Positions 11,740 to 24,500 of a stretch of DNA of 64,000 nucleotides are shown piece by piece. Each line of letters opens with the position of its first letter. The first letter of the stretch is position 1. The DNA is from Sanderia malayensis. Taxonomy: Eukaryota > Cnidaria > Scyphozoa > Semaeostomeae > Pelagiidae. The stretch spans positions 4,617,087 to 4,681,086 of the forward strand of contig RQOL01000772.1 in the NCBI GenBank assembly GCA_013076295.1. Reading direction: 5' to 3'. The position numbers were made by a program, and so were the translations under genes. A model generated the notes under the pieces. The model searched no databases, was not told the origin of the DNA, and saw nothing but the letters and a program-made list of their open reading frames with translations.

Positions 11740-13969
11740 TTAATTGGCCAATGTTCCCATTGGGTCCCAGGCAGGCAACACAATTGGCTCCTGTTTGAGT
11801 ACATCAAGTATTTCATCTGGCAGATACTTCTTGTCCACAACTACTTCATATGTATACTCATCAAACCATTCATCTGTCATGACATAATAGCCTTTATCAC
11901 CTGATTCATCACCCCAAGAATTCTCCACTCTCCAACGTGAAACTTTGCAAGGTGAATTATCATCATCATCATGATCATTTCGCTGTTCCCCCTCCTCCTA
12001 TAAGAGTGGGAGAGAGCACATATGACATGAACTGGGTTTCATACAAATGATGTTTCAAATAAGTGTGTGCCCCTTATAATAAGTAAGAACAGTTATCAAC
12101 ACTTTCTTCTAAAAGCAATATAATTAAAAAGAAATATCTGAAAAAACTTGCAATGATATTTATTCCAGTGAAGGCCATAGCATGAGTCATCATTGACATT
12201 CCACACATGAGGCGTTGCGCTTTAGTTAAACCAAGCATTGAGAAACCAAACACCAGCTCATAATCATGCCTGAAGCAGAGAAATTATAGCACAGTCCTCT
12301 TAAAACAAAGGTTACAAAATATCTACACAGATGAGATTGATAAGAGAGAAAGTGGATGTGATTTGTGACCGATTATACTCACAAATTTAAGTCCATCGCC
12401 CCTTTCTTCCTTTCTAAATGTTTACCAACATCATTGCCAAACCAGACAGACTAAAATGTAAACATATGATATGCTTTGTAATAAGTGAATGACAGATTTT
12501 GAAGTTTGATAGTGTAAAAGAACCAAAGATATAAACAAACACAAACCTCATTATTTCTCAGAGATTTGATGGCATATTTTTTTAGTATTTCAACTGGTTG
12601 ATTGACATACAATGCAGGCCTTCCATCAGTCATGTTATTTAGATAAGCAACAGTGAAGAGTTTGTTATATTCATTATGTGGTCTTGGATCATTCACAAGG
12701 ACAACCTAAAATGGAATCGGAAGAAAATTACTGAGAAACTCTTCAACATTTGACTTGTAACGCATGTAATGAGGTCAGTAAATATGTGTACCTTGTCTTC
12801 CATATTAAAGATTGGCTTGATGTGTTGGTGATAGAAATCATGAGGTGTTATGTTCCTAATACATTTGTATTTTTTGTTTTTATCATAGTATTCCCAGTCA
12901 AAGCTTTCAGGTGGAATGCCAAGGCAAATTGCACAAACTTTGTATGCCTGGAATAAAAAGAGGACTCCAGTTCGAGTTTTATGATACAATGTGCACCAGT
13001 GTATATGATGTGTTTAAAGATATGGCTAAAGCTTTTCATTGGCCAAAGACATAGCATGGCCCTTCACTAAAACCATACTGTCACATCTTTATAATATGCC
13101 CTCTTGACACATGTTGCAGATCTCAAATATATTTTTACCTGATTCATTAACCTATCAATTTCAGCATCAATTTCTTTGTCAGTTTTTCCTGATTTTACCA
13201 TTTCCCTCAAAATAATACAGCTTTCACGAAGCTATGGAAAGAGAAGAAAAGAGTTTTGAGGTTTTGTCGGTTTTTCTTTTGAATCATCAGTAGATAATGC
13301 TGAAGACCAATATTGGCTGCCACAAACCTTATCACTGAGTATTGTATTCATGCTTCTGGAATTTGTTGATGTATATGCTTCTGAATGTGCAGATTTAGGC
13401 ATCAATCCATATTTTTCAACCAAATTAACAAGCATACTCCATTGCCCACCATCTCCCATTGGACTACTGAGCAAAAACATCAAAAGCCGCCCATCAAGTT
13501 CCTCTCCTTTCCGTGCCAAATCAACAAAATTTCTCAAAAAATAATGATATTTTTCTAATTTATTGTAGAAAAACAGATACGTCTGGCTGAATTCAAGATC
13601 TTCTACATTGAAATATGCCTGACAGTGTTGACGAATCACATTTAGCAGAGCAAAAATCCAGCAACGACCAGAGCTTTTCTGGTTTGTAATGGGCTTTACT
13701 TCAGTAACCTAGAAAAACAAAGCTGTTTTAGCCAAGTGAAGCAAACAAATATGATCTCTAAGCATATACCATAGAACTTCGAAATTTAATGCTACAAAGA
13801 TTGTTACCTTATGACTGAAAACATGACCAACTTTTTCTTGATGCACTTTGCTAAGCAAAAGATCATCAGGCCCATGCTTGACTCCTGCATTTAATGCAAG
13901 AATGTTCTGCTTATTGGACAGAAAATTCCCTTTTAAACTGTCTAAATACTGCAAAGAAAGTTCTTCCAT
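11740..13969 (-). CDS. BLMH: Bleomycin hydrolase (C1B cysteine peptidase)
   Basis: Exons on the minus strand: 13969-13808, 13708-13328, 13231-13139, 12947-12792, 12705-12547, 12450-12383, 12269-12152 and 11997-11740. The model has 464 residues, close to the usual 455. BLMH is a cytosolic, hexameric papain-fold aminopeptidase. The catalytic residues are visible: Cys70 in SSGRCWIF, His369 in MMTHAM, and Asn about 405 in RVENSWGDE. Other family blocks are FSQTYLFFYNKLE, GDGGQWSMLVNLVEKYGLMP, FNMEDK, NDPRPHNEYNKL and the C-terminal EPIVLPAWDPMG. A short His/Asp-rich insert (HDDDDN) precedes the active-site Asn block. The intron after 12152 appears to use a GC donor (gcaagt). The start is the first ATG of exon 1. 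Confidence 0.95.
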
Positions 13970-14405
13970 TTTGCCACACAAACGACGACAAGAACAAAGA
14001 CCTTTTCTTCTTTAGCTTTTGCTTAGCTGCCTTGCCTCTTTCCCCTCCCCAGATTCTTTCTTTCGCATTGTAGTTGTCATGCCATTCGATTGTCCATTGT
14101 TCCCCATTCGAAATCGAGGCTGGCGGGAATTTTGTTGTTGCTGTTGAGCATTGATCGTTGTTGTTGAAGTGCAAAGTGCAATTTCATGTTGTGACTTTCT
14201 TTCGCTTCGGTACCTGTCTTTGTTTTGAATCATCGTGCTTGAGTAAGTCATGCCAACCTTGCAACATTTGTGTATATATTCCTGTATGTAATAAAGCAAC
14301 TCCCAAGCCTTAGGTTTTGATTGCAATTCCTCTCATCATTCCTCACAGATGCTTCTTGAGATTTTACTAATAAATTAATTTATGTTTATTCTAGAGTTTG
14401 GGAAA
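13970..14405. promoter_or_regulatory. Shared divergent promoter region of BLMH and acyl-CoA oxidase
   Basis: Only 436 bp separate the two start codons on opposite strands. A TTTATTCTAG at 14388-14397 looks like a splice acceptor in the oxidase 5' UTR, which would allow a non-coding first exon nearer BLMH. No core promoter motif is claimed. Confidence 0.45.
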
Positions 14406-16373
14406 ATGAGTCTGCTAAGACAAGGAATATCTATTTTGAGGAGGCCTTTGCTTAATAAACCAGCTATTAGCTCAGTTTGGAGCTCCAGTCGATATGTTTC
14501 AACATCTTTGGTAAATGCATCTGCAGCATCAAACAACACGAACCCCCCAAGGCTCAGAGAAGAGTGGAACAGAAATTCATTTGACAAGAAGAAGATGGCT
14601 TACTTGCTTGACCATGATAATCATGAAATGAGAGCGAAATTTCGTGATTTTGTCAGTGAGCCTGTCATGGTACCCATCTATAATATACCACTCGCAGAGG
14701 AACGTGATCTCGCCTTCAAGCGTTTGAAAAGAATCTGTGATGCAGGATTTATCTCTGTTCTTGACTTCAAGAACAATCCACTGAGAATCTTTGCAGCTCA
14801 TGAACTGGCTGCCATAATAGACCCAGCCATGACCACAAAGATGACTGTCCAATTTAACCTGTTTGGCGGAACTGTATTGAAGCTTGGAACAGAGCGACAT
14901 CATGATCTGCTTCTCAAGGGCATTGATAATCTTGATGATGTTGGATGCTTTGGTCTCACTGAGCTGGGCTACGGAAACAATGCAGTTGAAATGGAAACAA
15001 CAGCAGTATATGATCCAGAGACAAAGGAGTTTGTGGTAAACACACCAAGTACTTTGGCACAGAAGTATTGGATCACTAATGGTGCTGTGCACGCGAAATG
15101 GATAATTGTATTTTCTCAGCTTTATGCTGGAGGTAACTGTCATGGCATACATGGGGTACTTGTCAGAATCCGTGATGATAACCTGAAGCCATTACCTGGT
15201 GTAAGAATCGAAGATATGGGATTCAAAATGTCTGGCAATGGTGTTGACAATGCGAAGCTTTTCTTTGATAATGTCCGTGTACCAAGAGAGAATTTGCTGA
15301 ATCGGCATTCGGATGTGGATGAGGAAGGAAACTTCACCAGCCATATTGATGGAAATCGTAAACGATTCTTAACAGTTGCTGATCAATTGCTTTCTGGGCG
15401 CATCTGCATTGCAAGCATGTCTGTCGGTGCATGCAAAGCAGCTCTTACAATTGCAATGCGTTACTCTGCTACCAGATTGACAGTTGGACCAAAAGGAAAG
15501 TCTGACACACCAATCCTTGCGTACCAGCTGCAGCAAAGAGCATTGATTCCACTGCTTGCTACTACATATGCTATCAACTTTGCACTTGACTATGTGAAGG
15601 ATAGATGGGCCTTTCAGAAAGAGGATGGGTCAGAGCATGCTGACGTTGTGACAATGTGCTGTGCTATCAAACCACTGGCTTCTTGGCATTGTGAAGAAGT
15701 TGCATCAACAGCAAGAGAAAGATGTGGTGGCCAAGGCTATTTATCATGCAATCGATTTGGAACTTTCATTGGTCTTGCGCATGCAGCAATGACGGCAGAA
15801 GGTGACAACTCAGTGCTCATGCAAAAAGTAGCTAAAGAACGCTTGACAGAGTTCAGGCCAAAAAGTCTTGAAGCACCAGCAGAGGATCTTCAGGATCTCA
15901 ATTTCTTGCACTATCTGCTGGAAAACAGGGAGCAGTTGATGTTTTTGACATTGGGTGGGAAGCTGATGCAGGCCGGTTCAAGTGGGTTGTTCCAAACTTG
16001 GATGATGGAAGAGAGTGACCTGGTCCAAGGCTGTGCAAGAGCATATGGTGAACGGCTTGTCAGTGAAAGATTTGCAGAAACAATCAAGATTGCTGATGAA
16101 TCTCTGAAGCCAACTTTAAAAAATCTCTATCATTTATACTTGATGAATATCCTGAAGAAGAACCTAGGCTGGTTTTTGTTGCATGGTGGCTTGTCAAACT
16201 CAGCTGGGGCAAAAGTTAATGAAACAGCTGCTCAGTTATGTCATCAAATTGGCCCAGATTCATTGGATTTGTGTGATTCATTTGCCATAACGGATACGAT
16301 GCTGTCTGCTCCAATTTCACAAGACTGGGTTGATTATAATGTTGATGACAACCAAGGGGAACTCTCTTTCTAA
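14406..16373 (+). CDS. Acyl-CoA oxidase, intronless
   Basis: One uninterrupted ORF of 655 residues from ATG 14406. An in-frame ATG at 14382 precedes a likely splice acceptor, so 14406 is preferred. The fold is the acyl-CoA oxidase/dehydrogenase flavoprotein: [20 protein letters not shown] (FAD and substrate contacts, about 180-200), a [18 protein letters not shown] block, [16 protein letters not shown], and TAEGDNSVL with Glu465 as the expected catalytic base. Acyl-CoA oxidases catalyse the first, H2O2-producing step of peroxisomal beta-oxidation. The N-terminus ([16 protein letters not shown]) is basic, Ser-rich and acid-free like a mitochondrial presequence. The C-terminus (QGELSF) is not an SKL-type PTS1, and I see no clear PTS2. 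The lack of introns is unlike its multi-exon neighbours. Confidence 0.9.
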   Translation: MSLLRQGISILRRPLLNKPAISSVWSSSRYVSTSLVNASAASNNTNPPRLREEWNRNSFDKKKMAYLLDHDNHEMRAKFRDFVSEPVMVPIYNIPLAEERDLAFKRLKRICDAGFISVLDFKNNPLRIFAAHELAAIIDPAMTTKMTVQFNLFGGTVLKLGTERHHDLLLKGIDNLDDVGCFGLTELGYGNNAVEMETTAVYDPETKEFVVNTPSTLAQKYWITNGAVHAKWIIVFSQLYAGGNCHGIHGVLVRIRDDNLKPLPGVRIEDMGFKMSGNGVDNAKLFFDNVRVPRENLLNRHSDVDEEGNFTSHIDGNRKRFLTVADQLLSGRICIASMSVGACKAALTIAMRYSATRLTVGPKGKSDTPILAYQLQQRALIPLLATTYAINFALDYVKDRWAFQKEDGSEHADVVTMCCAIKPLASWHCEEVASTARERCGGQGYLSCNRFGTFIGLAHAAMTAEGDNSVLMQKVAKERLTEFRPKSLEAPAEDLQDLNFLHYLLENREQLMFLTLGGKLMQAGSSGLFQTWMMEESDLVQGCARAYGERLVSERFAETIKIADESLKPTLKNLYHLYLMNILKKNLGWFLLHGGLSNSAGAKVNETAAQLCHQIGPDSLDLCDSFAITDTMLSAPISQDWVDYNVDDNQGELSF

Positions 16374-16865
16374 TTGTAAATGACATTTTGAAAACTATGC
16401 TGATATCTGAATATTTCTTTTTTGTTTATTTATATTTGTATTTCTTCTTATTCATTCTTGGTTGTCCATGGAATTAACTGTGCTTACAATTATGCAAATA
16501 AAATTCAGTGTTCTGTTGATTTTATTTTTACAAGGTCTTGGTATTTTGTTATTTCTGAGTATCTGCAAAAAACAGAGAGCACTAGCTTTGCTTACAAGAA
16601 ATACAATTGAAGAGCAAAAAATCCCTTCATGTGTTTTTATAACATTCAAGTGCATTGAAACAATTATGCTTGCAGTTGAATGAATTAATAGTGTGTCTCT
16701 TGGTGATGTATGGTACAGTGGAAGGTAACTCGACATACGTCATGCTGTTTTCAAGTTCCAAACTTTTATTCCCATTCCCATTCCATGTTTTACAAATAGT
16801 CTAAAGTTAATGCAATTTAGTAACATTTAGGTTCAGGTGCTCAGATTTGTTGCATTGCTTCAATG
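16374..16865. other. 3' flank of the acyl-CoA oxidase gene
   Basis: 3' UTR and spacer up to the MULE. Apart from the poly(A) signal nothing is supported. Confidence 0.5.
16497..16502 (+). terminator. Poly(A) signal of the acyl-CoA oxidase gene
   Basis: AATAAA lies 124 nt after the stop codon, in a T-rich 3' UTR context. It supports expression as a normal nuclear transcript. Confidence 0.6.
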
Positions 16866-18452
16866 GGTTGGTGATAGATATCAAAGGCCAGAGGGAGGTT
16901 AATTATCGGAAAAATCCGATTGATGGAGTGGCCGACAAACCTAACCAACCGACGAGAAATCGGAAAATAATAGATACTGGACCGAAAACCGCAAAACTGT
17001 GGGTGGTGGGTGGACTAACGAACTTGACAGCAAGACGATAAAACTATTTTACGGATCTAAAGCACCATTTGGGAGTGGGGTTGGCTCGGAGCGCCAGAAA
17101 ATGGAGAAGCCAGAAAATAGAGAAATTGAGGCTCCCAGAAAATGGAGAAATCTTTGTTTTCTTGCTTATTTGTTGTTGATTATCTTCCAGAAACACTTCT
17201 AAGACGTCGGGAATGTTGTTTTGCAGGTTTTTGCCAAGTTTAAACAAATTTCCAATAATATAAGTAATATTTTAGTGCATTTTAAAACCTCACAGTGCTG
17301 CGAAAACACTTAGGCCACTTTTTTCATAGAAACAACAAAATTTCGTGATGAATTGAATGACAGGGGAAGACGGGGGTGCAATTTGCACTGAAATTATCAT
17401 AAAATATTACAATTACAATAACAATTGCTTAATAAAGTAATTAATGAATCTGTGTCAGGTGTTGAAATTGTGGCTTGTAGCTATTTGCAATTTTTTGATT
17501 GCTGTTGCTTATATTTCTTGAGTTTCGTTGAATGTCAACCGGCTTTGTTTCTCATGTTGTTCTTATTTGTTGAGCAAATATTAGCAGGATGTTTCTTTAG
17601 TTAAAATTACAGCAAAAATTGAAATTTAGGTATGATAATATGAAAAAGACAATAGGCCATTGTTACCTGTTTTTCCCGCAGCCATGATTATTGATTTAGA
17701 CTTCGCATACTTACACACTTGATATACAAGCCGTCTTTTTAATGCTACAAGGCTCGTTGTTGTATTTATTTGGGAAAAGGGTTACATGGATTGCGTTACA
17801 CGCTTTTTTTTATAAGGAACCTAGCTCGGGCCTAGTTCTTTAAATTCCTTATTTTGAGACCTCTTTTGACCATTTTGTAGTTCTAAAAGTTCCTTAATAG
17901 TTCCTTAATTTTAAGTTCGCATTTGGTGGACATAATTAGTACAGACGCAAGAAAAGCATTTAAATTCAACGTTTTGCTATAAACTTGTGAAAAGATAACA
18001 GGTAAAAACATGAAGAAGCTTCATATAATGTAAAAGTACTGAAAATCAATGGAGCCGGCTTCCTAATTGTAAATTGTGCGGAAATATAAATATATTCAAA
18101 ATTAAAAAGTTCCTTAGTGATTTGGCCTTTAGTAGCAAAAGTTCCTTGAGTTTTTTGACCTTCTACATGTAGGTTCCTTATAAACGGTTCCTTATAAAAA
18201 AAAGCCTGTAATGTTTGCACGCATCAGATAGCAGCCAAATTGCACAACCCCATACACAATTCAAAACGAAAACACCGGGAAATTAAATTCGCGCCAAAAG
18301 ACTGTCTATAATTCTGAGCCTGAGACCGATAGACCGATACGACAATAACGACGTTTATTGTCGTACGAATATTGTTCTCGGTCTCGGTCCTGAGCCACGA
18401 AAATATTAATTCTCGCCAACCTCCCTCTGGCCTTTGATATCTATCACCAACC
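16866..18452. mobile_element. Non-autonomous Mutator-like (MULE) element
   Basis: A perfect 35-bp terminal inverted repeat occupies 16866-16900 and 18418-18452; it begins GGTTGGTGATAG. The element is flanked by an exact 9-bp direct repeat, GCTTCAATG, at 16857-16865 and 18453-18461. A 9-bp duplication with G-starting ends is the Mutator hallmark. The 1587-bp interior has no transposase ORF. It contains an AT-rich repeat with TTCCTTA motifs (about 17800-18210) and a palindrome (TACGACAATAA at 18339-18349 against 18355-18365). The right end lies 62 bp before the GH63 start codon. Confidence 0.8.
17800..18210. repeat. AT-rich TTCCTTATAA-type repeat nested in the MULE
   Basis: It starts near TTATAAGGAACC (about 17811) and ends with two TTCCTTATAAA motifs (18175-18200). 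At least five internal AAGTTCCTTA copies are present. The terminal motifs are inverted, as in a small MITE. Similar motifs recur near 28200-28350, 31260-31305 and 48200-49030. Confidence 0.45.
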
Positions 18453-18514
18453 GCTTCAATGGGGGATTATTGACGAAAAGCTGCATTGAATTTGTTTGTT
18501 TTTGCAACTCAAAA

Positions 18515-21500
18515 ATGTCGGTGCAAAATGGGGAAGGCGACTTGAGTGTAGAACCAAGTATGCACAAGGTCAGCAGTGGAAAATGGCAGCCGCTGTATCA
18601 GTTTGATTCTGAGGAAATTGATCGCTTGAAAGCAAATGAAAAGAGGGAGGAAAATTGGAAAAGATGGGGGCCGTATCTTTCTGAAAGACAATGGGGAACA
18701 GTAAGAGAGGATTACTCACACGATGGAAGCTGGTTTGTGTATCTATTCATTACTTTGGTTTATATATTTTGCTATTTAGGTTCTGCAAAATAAAATTCTC
18801 AGCTTTTCAGCTAGGCCCAGTTTTAGCTCTTTGTCGGAGAGAGAGCTCTCTTTTGTACTAATGGCTCTGCCCAGCCCAGCCCAATACGTGGCACAGGCAA
18901 TGTGAACGAAAGTAAACAAAACATCATGATATGATGGCAAAGGAAGGTTGTGATGATCATTTCCAAAACACAGTTAAATAATCACTCTATCTTTTGCATT
19001 TATTTATCTTTTAGTTTACTAGCTGTTTGTATTTTTCTTTAGCTGGGACTATTTCAGTCACGACAACGCAAGGTCTCGAGCTTACCGTTGGGGAGAAGAT
19101 GGGTTGCTGGGAATAACTGACAGGGAATGCAGGCTGTGTTTTGCACTTGCTTTATGGAACGAAAAGGATCCCATCCTTAAGGAAAGACTTTACGGGCTTA
19201 CTGGTCCTCAAGGTACGTCAATGTACTTTATTTTAATGGAGTATTAGTTATTGTAAACATCTCAGTTTAATTGTTGCGTTGATTTTCTCACATTGGAATC
19301 GTTAGGCAACCATGGAGAAGATGTGAAAGAATGCTATTATTACCTGGATTCAACTCCAACACATTCATACATGAAAGCACTTTACAAATATCCTCAACGT
19401 GAATATCCATACGGTTTGTTGGAAAGAGAGAACAGAGAAAGAGGAGTTCATCATGCTGAATTTGAGCTTCTTGATACAGGTACAAAACATAATTTGAATT
19501 ACGAGATCTTACACACAGCAAATGTTATGAAATTTTAAAAGCTACCACCAAAATTTGCAAAGAGTCTTGCTATATTCTATGACAATGTTTCATTTTAATT
19601 TTCCATCCATGATATCATTCAACTTTGCTTGCAATGCAGAGTCGATTCTCTCTGTATAATAATCAGTTAATTGCTGCACCTGAAAATACAAGAGTACCTA
19701 ACATTAAGTCCCAATTAAAAACAGAACTTTTAATAGATAAATAGATTGAATTTTGTATAACATACTGTGGTCTCAATTCTTCTGATAAGGTCTTTAGATT
19801 TGCCCTCTTTGTGTCTACGAATATCAGACATAGCTTTCTGTCTGACTTTTCGAAGTTCTACTTTTGCATGATCGGAAATTGTTTTTGCAATTTTGCCAAT
19901 GTTGACCCTTTGATCTTGAGAAAACCTGTCAAGAAAAACCAACAAAATAGTTTATGGCCCGATTCACACTGCTAATATGACAATGTTTGTCAAACTTGAT
20001 TTTCTCATGCCAATTAATAAACTTTGTCATGATTAACAAAGTTTGTCAGATTTCTGTTTGCAATGGGCAGTCTTTTGAGATGTTTTATCTCATCTAACAC
20101 GTTAACAAGTCCGTTCTCGATAATAATGCTCTCACCTAAGGGTAATAAAATAAAGTAATGATTTCGATTGAAATCAACTAAAAAATGGATGAACAATGTT
20201 CTGTCAGTATCACTCTTCCGGCAACTGCAATTTCAAATGCTATTTCTGTTATAAATCAACAACAAAGTTATGTCAATTTGGCAGTAACTTTTAAACAATT
20301 GCAAAATAAGCTCAAAATTTATTAGCATCATAAAGGCATTTTAAGCTGACCTTTTGAAAATGTGAACTTTGAGAACGTGTGAGTGAACTACAAATTGCAG
20401 TGAAGTGATTTCAAATGGCACCCTGAGCTTTTTTTGTTAGTATTAACATAAATCTTGGATGACCGTCGAGGCATCCGCTGGTTATCATAGATTTTCATGA
20501 GATTGTGATGCTCCAGAGCTCTTTGATGGAACCTTTGACCAATTAGTTGAAATGCAACAATTTGTCAGATTTCAGATTTTGCTGTTCGCGTTGTATCAAT
20601 TAAGTTACTTCCTGATGAACCCTTACCGCCTTTGAAAGTAGAACGATAGGGGATTAGCATTGTCAGGTTTCCAGATGCAGTGCGAATAGGGCCGATCATG
20701 ATTACGCATGTAATAATGGTCCAAGGTATACAAAAATGGTCCAACGTACATTGGAATTGGCACAATGACAGTGTCACCTCTAACTTGAGGAATAAGATTG
20801 AATCCTGTTTCTGCTATTGCTGTTGATATTGCTTTACCAGCCTATAAATGATTAGAAAAACCATAGTCGTGTATAACAGTATGGTATTAATTGAAAATGA
20901 GGTATGCATTATATTTCATGATTGCAGAAACTTCTGACATACATTAGGAAAACCCTCCTGGATCTCAATAGTAAAATTATCACTTTTTGCTTTCACCAAG
21001 GCAATTTGATACAATGGAACTTTCTTCCCTGATCCTGTTTTCACCATTACATTGTCCATAAAACCTAGAAAATTCACAAAATTGTGCTGCTATTTTCTTC
21101 AATGCAGGCAGAGTTATCGTGAAATAAAATATCTTTATTACCTTAATGTATTACCTACTGTTATTCTTCCTGGGATTTTTGATGCAAAGTCATGGTTCAT
21201 ATTTTCTAATACGCTATCCATTTTATCATCCATGGAAGCAATATCAACTATTCCTTCAGCCATTGCAGTATCTACTCTAGGCTTCTTGGCTTTATTCTTA
21301 CTTTTTGATGCTGGAAAAATTTGTTATACACTTATGTAACGTTTTTCAAGTTGATAAAGGTGTCCAATGAAGACATTTATCAATACTATTATGGTGCTTT
21401 TTAAAAATGGAATTCAGAATAAACAGTCACCTTTTTTAGCCATTGTTCTGATTATTACTACTGGGTTTTGAATCCTGTCATCACTTTTTGTGACTACCTT

Positions 21501-24500
21501 TTGTCCCTCTTGTAAAACTAAAACTGAATTTCTTGATGATACCATATAAAATGTTCGCCAAAGTATATAATTATCATTTTTGAGGCCTCCCATTGATTTT
21601 AAAATCATAGAATTTAACATTGCAACTCGATTCTTCAAAATGGTGTTAGGCCTATTTTGCATGATTGAGGCCACGTGACACAGCCTTCTCTTCGAAATAT
21701 TTTCAAAATTGATCAAAGTCTTGACTACTTTTGCTAACCTTACAGGAAAACGTACTCTTTGCAACATTTTTATAACCTCAAAGCTGGCTTCAAGTTTTTT
21801 ATTCGCAAAAAAACTTAACAGAACCTAACTTGATGCTTGCAAACAAACATATACACCTTTGCCTAGGCCAATACTCATTCATTCCCGGAACGAGATTTGT
21901 ATTTGTCCATCTTCCTTTTCACAGGGCGTCCATATTTCAGCTCTGTGATATTTTTCCTGATTGGAAAATGTAAATCTAAATCAAGATAGCAGAAGATAAC
22001 GTTATTTTGCTTGAATATATTGCAGGTGTCTTTGATGATAATAAGTATTGGGATGTGATGGCAGAATATGCCAAAGCAACACCAAATGATGTTCTCTGTA
22101 AGATCACAGTTACAAATCGAGGACTAGAAACTGCCAACGTTCATGTATTGCCAACCTTGTGGTATCGTAACTCGTGGATTTGGGGCTGTCAACACGAAGG
22201 TTGCACGATGAAGCCGAAAATCGCACGTGCCACGATGAATTCTGTCGACTGCACGCATCAAACCCTCGAGAAGTTTCGATTTGCCTGGGGTGTTGACCAG
22301 GCTAGCAAAGATCCCGAGTTGTGGTTCACAGAGAATGAAACAAACAGCAAAGTAAGTTAGTGAAATTGTCTTTCCCTGTCACAAAGCTGTGTCCTTTTGG
22401 GTAGTAAGCCCGTCCGAACAGGGGTGGGGGCAGCCTCCCCAATGTCAAAATCGTTCCGAAGGCATTGCGTTGATCTGTTCTATATAGCTCTACATATGTA
22501 CAGCTCAGAGAACTCTGTCCCTATTTATGCGAAAACAAGGCGTTTATCTCATGATATTTTGTGTGCTTTTCTTTTTAGGAACTTTTTGATACGGATAACT
22601 ACACGACCTACGTGAAGGACGCCTTCCATCGCTACCTGATTGGCGGCGAGAAGGATGCAATCAATCCAAAACACAGGGGCACCAAAGTTGCAGCTCACTA
22701 CAACCTGACCCTGGATCCTGGCGAAAGCTACGTCATCAAATGCAGACTAACCATCGCAGATGAAAAGCTGACAAATGGAATTTTTAACAAGAAAAACTTT
22801 GATGACGTTTTTGAGACGAGGAAAAAGGAAGCTGATAATTTCTACTGTCAAGTTTTGCCAGGTAATCAGCGGAACATCAATAATTATTATAACTTTGTTT
22901 GTTTATTCCATGTTGGTTACTCCCTGTCTAAACCCAGTAGGGGAAAGGTAGGGGTAGTCAGTCCCTTAAGTAGATACAGTGGAATCCCGCTATAACGAAC
23001 CCCGTTTATAACGAACTCCCGCTATTGCGAACTACTTTATCGGTCCCTACAGAGTTCGTTATAGCGGGATTCCACTGTACTTACAAATTCTTCTTGTGCA
23101 GTTATACTCAGAGCAATAGTAAATGCCCGTTAAGTCAAATAAAATACGTGACCGTGGACTATATAAGTATGCATTATTTTTGTTTGCAGCAAAAGCAACG
23201 AAGGAGGAGAACTTGGTTTCACGACAGGCGTATGCCGGTTTGTTGTGGAGCAAACAGTTCTACCACTACATTGTCAAAGACTGGATAGAAGGAGACCCTG
23301 ACCAACCAAAGCCACCTTCTTCAAGAACTCGAAATTCAGATTGGCATCATTTATTCAATCGTGATGTTTTATCCATGCCAGACAAATGGGAGTATCCTTG
23401 GGTGAGTTTCTTATTTCAATGTTTTTTTTCACCTGTCTTTTTGTGCGTGTAGCTTGGCTCGACAACGAGCAACTGCGACCATTGCCGTAGCGCATCAAAA
23501 ATTTAGGGGTGGGTGCACGGGGGCGTGCTTTATCGATGCTTTATCTCGTGCTTTATCGATTTCTAAAAAAGTCTCCGATTTATGTGAGTACACAAATTAT
23601 CAAAGTCAATAGAGTTGAATGATTATTTCATGGACTATATGGAATTATCAGGAGTCATATCTATATTTTGGAAATTATTCGGCGTGCTGCCCCCCTCCTC
23701 ACCCTTCGGCGCCACGTTTCTTGTTCTTGTGACTGTTGGCGAACGTTTACGAGCAACGGCGCAGAATAATATTAACACCTTGACTGCTTGTTTTACACTT
23801 CTTAATTTCAAAATGGGCGCTTATTGAAAGGGCTGGTTGAAAGGGGATGTTAAAAGGGGTAGACTCGACTTTAGAGGAAATAACTACACAGTAGGCAGTC
23901 CTTTTATGGGCGATATCTACTTTTGAATTTTAGACCTTCTTCGATTTTGTACCCTGCAGCCTTTCCGGCTTGATTTTGTGTAATTGATTTCCAAAAGCTT
24001 TAGTCTCACGTCAACATCGATCATCTATTTCTATAAATCTTCCTTCGCTCGTTAAGGTCTGTTCTGGTTGTATTAGCCTAATGAAAAGATCGGTTCATCC
24101 AGTATTTTTCAATAGAGCCACATGATGATTTTATAGAAAACGCCAACATTAAATGTTGTTGTAAATACAGGGCAGAATGCAAACTAACTGTAAAACCATT
24201 TTGCTATCACAAAATAGAACAGCAATTAATTCCGTTATTGAGTGCTATTCAATTGGTCACCAGCAAAGCAAAGAAACCATCTTTTCAGAGATCATGGTTT
24301 CAGATGCAAAAGTTTAAACATTTCACGTTGGGACAATATACAGATCTCATGCCGTTGTTTCTTTCACTTTCTTTAGAAACATCTGCAACAATGTCGTCCA
24401 CTGCTGTTCTGATTATTCGAAACACTGAGCCTTTCATATCTTAGATATCATATTTTCCTTAAAAACACGGCTGTGAGATATTTCAGGAATCATACTTGCT

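Noticed and set aside
14406..16373. Bacterial contamination as the source of the intronless oxidase
   Set aside because: It lies between intron-bearing animal genes with matching base composition and is followed by AATAAA. A nuclear gene is simpler.
23460..23560. A hAT end at GCCGTAGCGCATCAAAAATT
   Set aside because: It resembles hAT ends only loosely, and no inverted partner or duplication was found.
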